From CAYMJV01 sp964390545 (lineage in GTDB: Bacteria > Desulfobacterota > BSN033 > UBA1163), in contig CAYMJV010000119.1 in NCBI GenBank assembly GCA_964390545.1, forward strand, positions 1-5,500: a stretch of DNA of 5,500 nucleotides, given 5' to 3'. The notes beneath the pieces are model-generated. The model saw only the letters and a list, made by a program, of their open reading frames with translations, was not told the origin of the DNA and searched no databases. Shown here one piece after another: positions 1-2,626 of this stretch (its first letter is position 1; each line of letters begins with the position of its first letter). A program made the position numbers and the translations under genes.

Positions 1-252
1 TATTATGAGACATTGGCCGAGTCGCTTCTGAAGTCTCAGAGTGGGGGAGCCGTAGCGATCTGGACCTCTTCAGGGTTAACAGAGCCGGATCAGCAGGCTG
101 TGATGAACAAGGAATTGATCAAGCTTCTTTTTGGCAGAGAGTCCTTAACCCTGGGAGAGGCGACAGTCAGAGCCAAGGCTTTTGTTTCAGATCAAGATAT
201 CCGAAAGACCTGGATTCTGTTTGGGGATCCAACCACAAGGCTCCGGCCATAG
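1..252 (+). CDS. Peptidase C25 (gingipain-family) protein, C-terminal end only
   Basis: The frame is open from base 1 and ends at TAG 250-252, giving 83 residues; the start and the catalytic Cys/His region lie off the left edge. The visible part matches the end of the caspase-like peptidase C25 domain: LAESLL, then GGAVAIWTSSGLTEP with the Gly-rich strand and SSGLT, then a helix with LLFG, LGEA and AKAF, and finally D-x-R-x-TWILFGDPTTRL. The closing GDP-T-RL is the usual end of this domain, so the protein stops directly after it, with no sorting domain behind. Family members are extracellular or cell-surface cysteine proteases, often at the C-terminal end of large multidomain proteins. Function in this organism is inferred from family only; activity cannot be judged without the upstream residues. 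The stop codon lies inside a perfect hairpin (241-259). Confidence 0.82.
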   Translation, partial: YYETLAESLLKSQSGGAVAIWTSSGLTEPDQQAVMNKELIKLLFGRESLTLGEATVRAKAFVSDQDIRKTWILFGDPTTRLRP

Positions 253-322
253 GCCGGAGGAGCGGTCCTTCGGCCCTCGAGGATCGGGAACTGCGTTCCC
301 TTGAGGATCGGCCCTTTGGGCC
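241..322. repeat. Tandem hairpin cluster with GAGGATC spacers
   Basis: Four short inverted repeats follow one another. CTCCGGCC-ATA-GGCCGGAG (241-259) is a perfect 8-bp stem that contains the peptidase stop codon. An imperfect GGTCC-TTC-GGCCC lies at 264-276. GGGAAC-TGC-GTTCCC (286-300) and GGCCC-TTT-GGGCC (310-322) are perfect. The last two are separated by the same spacer type, TCGAGGATC (277-285) and TTGAGGATC (301-309), giving a unit of about 24 bp. Arm sequences differ between units while the pairing is kept, so the structure rather than the sequence seems to be preserved. No clear T-run follows, so a plain intrinsic terminator is unlikely, although the first hairpin could slow transcription or protect the 3' end of the peptidase mRNA. 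Confidence 0.7.
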
Positions 323-351
323 TTGAGGTTGGAGGTTGAAAATTTTGTGCC

Positions 352-445
352 TCGAACGAAGTGGTCCTTAAGCATAGCGATCCTTGAGAGAAGCAATCGG
401 GGGATATTGGTTTTTGGCTGGAGGAGCGTTTCACTTGAGGAGCGG
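352..445. repeat. Further degenerate units of the same repeat family
   Basis: Related words continue beyond the hairpin cluster. TCGAACGAAGTGGTCCTTAAG starts at 352 and GATCCTTGAG follows near 380; these look like the spacer word in inverted orientation (CTCAAGGATC on the other strand). GAGGAGCG occurs at 421-428 and GAGGAGCGG at 437-445, in the forward sense. The stretch contains no convincing gene: open frames through it have no ribosome site and consist of translated repeats. Family identity is my reading by eye and would need a whole-genome repeat search. Confidence 0.45.
424..443 (+). repeat. Dispersed repeat, left copy
   Basis: This 20-base stretch, containing CACTTGAGGAGC, is 18/20 identical to the reverse complement of 2287-2306. 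The two copies are about 1.85 kb apart in opposite orientation and bracket both toxin-antitoxin modules. A second pair of related words, TCGAACGAAGTG (352-363) and TCAAACGAAGTG (2308-2319), is in direct orientation, so this looks like a scattered repeat family rather than one clean pair of element ends. Confidence 0.6.
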
Positions 446-499
446 CTCTTGGGGTCATGGGGAGTGCTCGCCCTGTGGAATAAAGGACTTGTGGTCACC

Positions 500-519
500 C
501 TCCCCCAGGGGAGTCTTTT
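500..519 (+). terminator. Possible intrinsic terminator
   Basis: CTCCCC-CA-GGGGAG (500-513) can form a GC-rich stem and is followed at once by TCTTTT (514-519). The loop of two bases is too tight, so in practice a 5-bp stem with a 4-base loop is more likely. It lies about 250 bases after the peptidase stop and before the antitoxin promoter region, a sensible place to end the peptidase transcript. Otherwise 446-592 shows nothing that I can identify. The stem is short, so this is tentative. Confidence 0.3.
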
Positions 520-592
520 ACTCACCATCAAATCGTCCTATGTTTCTCACCTTACTATTCCAGGGGGCAAGCTCAATTGATAGGGGATTCGC

Positions 593-621
593 TTGTCTTT
601 CAAATGAGCCTAAGGTATATA
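593..621 (+). promoter_or_regulatory. Possible sigma-70-type promoter for the RelB/RelE-like operon
   Basis: TTGTCT (593-598) and TATATA (616-621) are 17 bases apart, and each matches its consensus hexamer at four of six positions. Transcription would begin near 628, leaving a leader of about 45 bases before the antitoxin ATG at 674. The position fits an autoregulated toxin-antitoxin operon, but no clear palindromic operator is visible and such weak matches also occur by chance. Confidence 0.33.
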
Positions 622-673
622 TTAAGTGAAAGTTGGTCTACCTGATTATCACAAAAAAGGAGGGTTGAATTCA

Positions 674-844
674 ATGAAGGGTATTCAGTTCGTAGTGGAC
701 GATTCGGGAAAGAAAAGAGCTGTTCTGATTGATCTTTTGGAATTGGGAGAACTCTGGGAAGATATTTATGATGTCCTGGTTTCTGAATCCCGGAAACATG
801 AACCCACAGTAGACTGGGAAGAACTGAAGGCTGAGATTAAATAG
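674..844 (+). CDS. RelB-like antitoxin of a type II toxin-antitoxin pair
   Basis: This 56-residue acidic protein is expected to bind and neutralise the toxin encoded 13 bases downstream. The ATG at 674 is chosen because AGGAGGG (about 658-664) stands upstream at suitable spacing; the frame extends to an ATG at 626, but those 16 extra residues have no ribosome site. The sequence opens with a short beta region (KGIQFVVDDSGKKRAVLIDL) and continues as a charged helix with ELWEDIYDVLVSESR. This is the pattern of small antitoxins commonly found directly before RelE/ParE-type toxins in Deltaproteobacteria and related groups. No separate DNA-binding domain is obvious; the N-terminal part may provide it, as in RelB/Phd-like proteins, giving autoregulation. 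The function rests mainly on the pairing with the toxin and on the family look. Confidence 0.75.
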   Translation: MKGIQFVVDDSGKKRAVLIDLLELGELWEDIYDVLVSESRKHEPTVDWEELKAEIK

Positions 845-857
845 GATTAGCTCAAGA

Positions 858-1118
858 GTGAATGACTATAACGTTCAATTTGTTGCGTCGGCTGCCAAAG
901 AATTTCGAGCATTACCAGACGATATAAAGCGCAGGATTGGACTTGCTGTGGAGATGCTTCGCAAAAATCCTCATTCTGCAGATGCTCGCAAGCTGCGAGC
1001 GCACGAACGACTCTACCGGATTCGAGTGGGTCATTACCGTGTTGTTTACGAAATTGATCATCAATCAAGAATTATCCGCGTGACGCGGGTTAGACACAGA
1101 AGAGAGGTATATCGATAA
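858..1118 (+). CDS. RelE/ParE-family toxin
   Basis: This 86-residue basic protein has the complete RelE/ParE fold pattern: YNVQFVASAAKEFRALP (first strand and helix), DIKRRIGLAVEML (second helix), then the strands LYRIRVGHYRVVYEID and IIRVTRVRHRREVYR. In ribosome-dependent RelE toxins the basic residues on these strands and a C-terminal Tyr or Arg cut mRNA; here R55, R57, R61, R81 and Y85 are candidates. Translation starts at GTG 858, since the ATG at 862 is out of frame; AGGA (844-847) is the likely ribosome site and overlaps the antitoxin stop codon, so the two genes are probably translationally coupled. Whether the target is mRNA (RelE) or gyrase (ParE) cannot be decided from sequence alone, but the VRHRREVY ending favours the RelE side. 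Confidence 0.85.
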   Translation: MNDYNVQFVASAAKEFRALPDDIKRRIGLAVEMLRKNPHSADARKLRAHERLYRIRVGHYRVVYEIDHQSRIIRVTRVRHRREVYR

Positions 1119-1186
1119 TTACTTGTGCTTTTATTGTATTTTAGCGATACTTCAACAGAATATTCTGATTCCGAGAGCGGGTAGGG

Positions 1187-1471
1187 ATGGCTAAACGAAA
1201 GGTCACCAAAACCAAAGATGAATTGGAAAGCATTAAAGAAGAGATCATACATGAATTTCACGTTTGTTGTATGGATATTATTGGTCATCTGAAGCTGCTT
1301 GAGGAAGGTATCAATAACCTCAGCGACAGGCTGGACCTATTTCATGAAGAAATAAAGCAAGCGATAGATAATGGTTTCGAAAAAGTCATGCGGGCTATAA
1401 CCGATCTCACAGGTAATATTGGTCTGTTTCGAGAGGAAATCAAAACGAAGATTCGAGAGCCTTTCATCTGA
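1187..1471 (+). CDS. Hypothetical 94-residue coiled-coil-like protein
   Basis: I do not recognise a family. The protein has a basic start (MAKRKVTKTK) and from about residue 11 to 92 is almost free of prolines and rich in Glu, Lys, Leu and Ile with heptad-like spacing, so a long helix or coiled coil is likely. An internal near-repeat is visible: LFHEEIKQAI (51-60) and LFREEIKTKI (80-89), 29 residues apart, close to four heptads. There is no signal peptide or membrane segment; C27 and C28 are adjacent. The ATG at 1187 has only a poor ribosome site (GCGGG and GGG lie very close to it). The gene starts 68 bases after the toxin on the same strand and may be read through from that operon, and it ends 11 bases before the convergent hicA stop. 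It could be a structural or accessory protein; no function is claimed. Confidence 0.6.
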   Translation: MAKRKVTKTKDELESIKEEIIHEFHVCCMDIIGHLKLLEEGINNLSDRLDLFHEEIKQAIDNGFEKVMRAITDLTGNIGLFREEIKTKIREPFI

Positions 1472-1482
1472 GAAAAAGAATC

Positions 1483-1704
1483 TTAAAGTGCATTAATGAA
1501 CTCGTCAACACTAACATTGGCTTGGCGGATAATTGCACGTAATGTTCCTCTATCAAATTCCTTGTGGTCGGGGACAACTATTTGGGCGAAAGGGTCATCC
1601 TTACGTAAGATGATATGGCTCCCTTCTTGCCGTTTGAAGTGGAAACCCAGCTTTTCCAAGGCCTTAACGCACTCCCGGCCTGAAATCCTGGGCAATTTCT
1701 TCAT
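1483..1704 (-). CDS. hicA: HicA-family toxin (YcfA-like mRNA interferase)
   Basis: This 73-residue protein has the usual HicA length and layout: LPRISGRECVKALEKLGFHFKRQEGSHIILRK, then a strand QIVVPDHKEFDRGTLRAIIRQA and a last short helix VDEFINAL. HicA proteins have a double-stranded-RNA-binding-like fold and cleave mRNA with a single histidine, here H30 in GSHIIL. Nothing is missing, so it is probably active. The start codon overlaps the end of the hicB-like gene by 4 bases (ATGA type), so translation is likely coupled, with the antitoxin made first. The gene ends 11 bases from the convergent coiled-coil gene. Order is antitoxin before toxin, the reverse of E. coli hicAB but common in other bacteria. 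Confidence 0.9.
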   Translation of the reverse strand: MKKLPRISGRECVKALEKLGFHFKRQEGSHIILRKDDPFAQIVVPDHKEFDRGTLRAIIRQANVSVDEFINAL

Positions 1705-1907
1705 ACCGCAACCATAAACGCTTCGAATCGTTCTTCGGGAATAGGAAGATGGTCTTCTTCTAACGCAGCAATATATCCTTGAATTGCTTCTCGAATATTG
1801 GTAATAGCTTCTTCTCTTGTTTTTCCCTGGCTAATGCATCCGGGTAGGCTTGGACATTCAGCTACCCAATAACCATCTTCACCAGAGTAAATAATGACTT
1901 GCCTCAT
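1701..1907 (-). CDS. hicB: HicB-like antitoxin, short form
   Basis: This 68-residue protein contains the HicB N-terminal partial RNase H-like fold: QVIIYSGEDGYWVAECPSLPGCISQGKTREEAITNIREAIQGYIAAL. The motif D-G-Y-W-V-A-E-C-P-x-L-P-G-C and the T-x-E-E-A-x-x-N-I-x-E-A-I helix are hallmarks. It ends shortly after this fold, so the C-terminal ribbon-helix-helix or helix-turn-helix DNA-binding domain of full-length HicB is absent, as in many short HicB-like proteins. It should block HicA by binding it, while autoregulation of the operon is uncertain. GGAGGT (minus strand, 1918-1913) sits 5 bases before the ATG at 1907, a strong ribosome site. TTTAAT (minus strand, 1930-1925) may be a -10 box, but no convincing -35 is seen. 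A MITE-like element starts only about 40 bases upstream. Confidence 0.88.
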   Translation of the reverse strand: MRQVIIYSGEDGYWVAECPSLPGCISQGKTREEAITNIREAIQGYIAALEEDHLPIPEERFEAFMVAV

Positions 1908-1947
1908 TGTTTACCTCCATATGGATTAAAAGAAATCATCAATGGTC

Positions 1948-2075
1948 TTTACCCCGTTAGAAAGCCCCGCTGCTCGCACCGGTGATGATGGTTGTTCCTT
2001 TTTCAGCGAACACGGGGTTTAATGCCCCGTGTGAGCCTTCCCGTTAGAAAGTAGAAAACTTTCTAACGGGGTTTA
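1948..2075. mobile_element. Putative MITE-like element, 120 bp, with TIRs and TTTA flanks
   Basis: CCCCGTTAGAAAG (1952-1964) is repeated exactly, inverted, as CTTTCTAACGGGG (2059-2071). Both ends are bordered by TTTA in direct orientation (1948-1951 and 2072-2075), as a target-site duplication would be. The interior has no coding capacity and is full of pairing: ACACGGGG at 2010-2017 pairs with CCCCGTGT at 2025-2032, and a third copy of the terminal word (2040-2051) forms a hairpin with the right end. GCCCCGCTGCTCGC (1964-1977) is also nearly complementary to GCGAACACGGGG (2007-2017 region). Size and shape suit a non-autonomous miniature element moved by a transposase encoded elsewhere, or a folded RNA or protein-binding repeat. 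No transposase family can be named. It lies just upstream of hicB and could affect its expression. Confidence 0.55.
2040..2070. repeat. Perfect 13-bp stem-loop at the right end of the MITE-like element
   Basis: CCCGTTAGAAAGT (2040-2052) and ACTTTCTAACGGG (2058-2070) are exact reverse complements around a 5-base loop AGAAA. The arms are the same word as the element's terminal inverted repeat, so the right end is a palindrome of the TIR while the left end is a single copy. There is no T-run directly after it on either strand, so it is not a typical terminator. Confidence 0.8.
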
Positions 2076-2143
2076 CTTATAACTAGTATATTAAAATTTG
2101 GCGAGGTTGACAAGGAAAAATAGGAGCTCCGTCTTACGGCACC

Positions 2144-2166
2144 GGCCTTTCGATAAACTTAAGGCC
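2144..2166. repeat. Small inverted repeat
   Basis: GGCCTT (2144-2149) pairs with AAGGCC (2161-2166) across an 11-base loop. It lies between the MITE-like element and the longer palindrome at 2197-2252. Six base pairs is a length that can occur by chance; no role is evident. The rest of 2076-2196 shows nothing I can identify. Confidence 0.3.
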
Positions 2167-2196
2167 CTGAACATTGGCGAAGGGAAACGATGCCCA

Positions 2197-2252
2197 TTAC
2201 GTCATTCGGTTATCCCGCTATAGGCGGGATTGGTCTTAAGGACTTGACGTAA
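2197..2252. repeat. Two-level palindrome (outer 8 bp, inner 7 bp)
   Basis: TTACGTCA (2197-2204) is matched by TGACGTAA (2245-2252), and nested inside is ATCCCGC-TATAG-GCGGGAT (2212-2230). The parts between the two stems do not pair well, so it would fold as a stem, an internal loop and a second stem. It has no T-run, encodes nothing, and is the sort of structure seen in short interspersed palindromic repeats or structured RNA. ACGTCA/TGACGT is also a typical palindromic protein-binding core. Confidence 0.55.
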
Positions 2253-2286
2253 CCCTCTAACCCTAAACCAAAATACAAGCCCCAGT

Positions 2287-2306
2287 GCTCCTCAAGTGGA
2301 ACGATC
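2287..2306 (-). repeat. Dispersed repeat, right copy
   Basis: The reverse complement of this stretch is 18/20 identical to 424-443, sharing the block CACTTGAGGAGC. It is followed by TCAAACGAAGTG (2308-2319), a near copy of 352-363. Together with the left copy it brackets the toxin-antitoxin region. Confidence 0.6.
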
Positions 2307-2348
2307 ATCAAACGAAGTGCTCTTTTTTCCTTATCCCATAAACCCAAC

Positions 2349-2394
2349 ATTCCATTATTCCAATATTCTGTTGTTCCACCATTCCATTATTCCA
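2349..2394. repeat. ATTCCATT simple-sequence repeat
   Basis: ATTCCATTATTCCA occurs exactly at 2349-2362 and again at 2381-2394, with degenerate copies between (ATATTCTG, TTGTTCCACC). The unit is about 7-9 bases. It looks like a slippage-prone or degenerate interspersed repeat. It is more than 160 bases upstream of the sigma-54 promoter and does not overlap any gene. Confidence 0.6.
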
Positions 2395-2477
2395 TTTTCT
2401 TAGTCCCTCTCGACCTTCGTTTTTCCCCATATTCCCCTCAAAAACTATGAAATAGCTCGAAATAATTAACAAAAATT

Positions 2478-2490
2478 GTCACATCATGAC
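2478..2490. promoter_or_regulatory. Possible activator (enhancer) binding palindrome
   Basis: GTCA-CATCA-TGAC is an interrupted palindrome centred about 100 bases upstream of the expected sigma-54 transcription start, a distance at which NtrC-family activators commonly bind. TTGG-CTCA-CCAA (2503-2514) is a second small palindrome nearby. The 2440-2550 stretch is A+T-rich, which would ease DNA bending. The arms are only four bases long, so this is suggestive only. Confidence 0.25.
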
Positions 2491-2557
2491 CTCGAAACTG
2501 CCTTGGCTCACCAATTTTTATTAGCAATTTCAGTAACTTATAGGGATCAGGAGACGG

Positions 2558-2572
2558 TGGCATATATTTTGC
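2558..2572 (+). promoter_or_regulatory. Sigma-54 (RpoN) -24/-12 promoter
   Basis: TGGCAT-ATATT-TTGC fits the RpoN consensus TGGCAC-N5-TTGC with one difference. The invariant GG (2559-2560) and GC (2571-2572) are exactly ten bases apart. The start of transcription would be near 2583, about 43 bases before the ATG of the long gene at 2627. Sigma-54 promoters are silent until an ATP-using activator bound upstream opens them, so this gene is probably switched by an NtrC-type regulator encoded elsewhere. Confidence 0.75.
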
Positions 2573-2573
2573 C

Positions 2574-2592
2574 TAAGATCTTAAGGATCTTA
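2574..2592. promoter_or_regulatory. Palindrome at the predicted transcription start
   Basis: TAAGATC-TTAAG-GATCTTA is a perfect 7-bp inverted repeat with a 5-base centre, directly after the -12 element and covering the predicted start near 2583. It could be an operator where a repressor blocks RNA polymerase. A leader hairpin is less likely because transcription would begin inside it. A small CGCT/AGCG pair (2594-2597, 2606-2609) follows before the ribosome site. I see no known riboswitch pattern. Confidence 0.45.
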
Positions 2593-2613
2593 TCGCTTTA
2601 CTTATAGCGGAGC

Positions 2614-2620
2614 AGGAGGA
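2614..2620 (+). promoter_or_regulatory. Strong ribosome binding site fixing the start of the long gene
   Basis: AGGAGGA lies 6 bases before ATG 2627. It decides the start: upstream there is no earlier suitable codon with a comparable site, and the next in-frame ATG (2642) would cut off the basic region before the signal peptide core. Confidence 0.8.
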
Positions 2621-2626
2621 AGAGGT

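Noticed and set aside
241..445. CRISPR array
   Set aside because: The repeated words are only about 8-10 bases, spacers are not of constant length and the units are hairpins in both orientations; no cas gene is present.
187..629. Several open frames of 81-114 codons across the region after the peptidase
   Set aside because: They consist of translated hairpin and GAGGATC repeats, overlap one another on both strands and have no ribosome sites or protein-like composition.
847..1068. Minus-strand open frame of 73 codons opposite the RelE-like toxin
   Set aside because: It is the antisense shadow of a clear toxin gene and has no supporting ribosome site.
1496..1717. Plus-strand open frame of 73 codons opposite hicA
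   Set aside because: It mirrors the hicA gene, which has the full family pattern and the coupled hicB overlap.
1952..2071. Integron attC site
   Set aside because: The GTTAGAA and TTCTAAC words fail the RYYYAAC/GTTRRRY consensus at one position each and are in the opposite order to an attC site.
2574..2610. Riboswitch (for example c-di-GMP type) in the leader of the long gene
   Set aside because: The leader is only about 43 bases and shows just short palindromes, without the conserved core of any riboswitch class I know.
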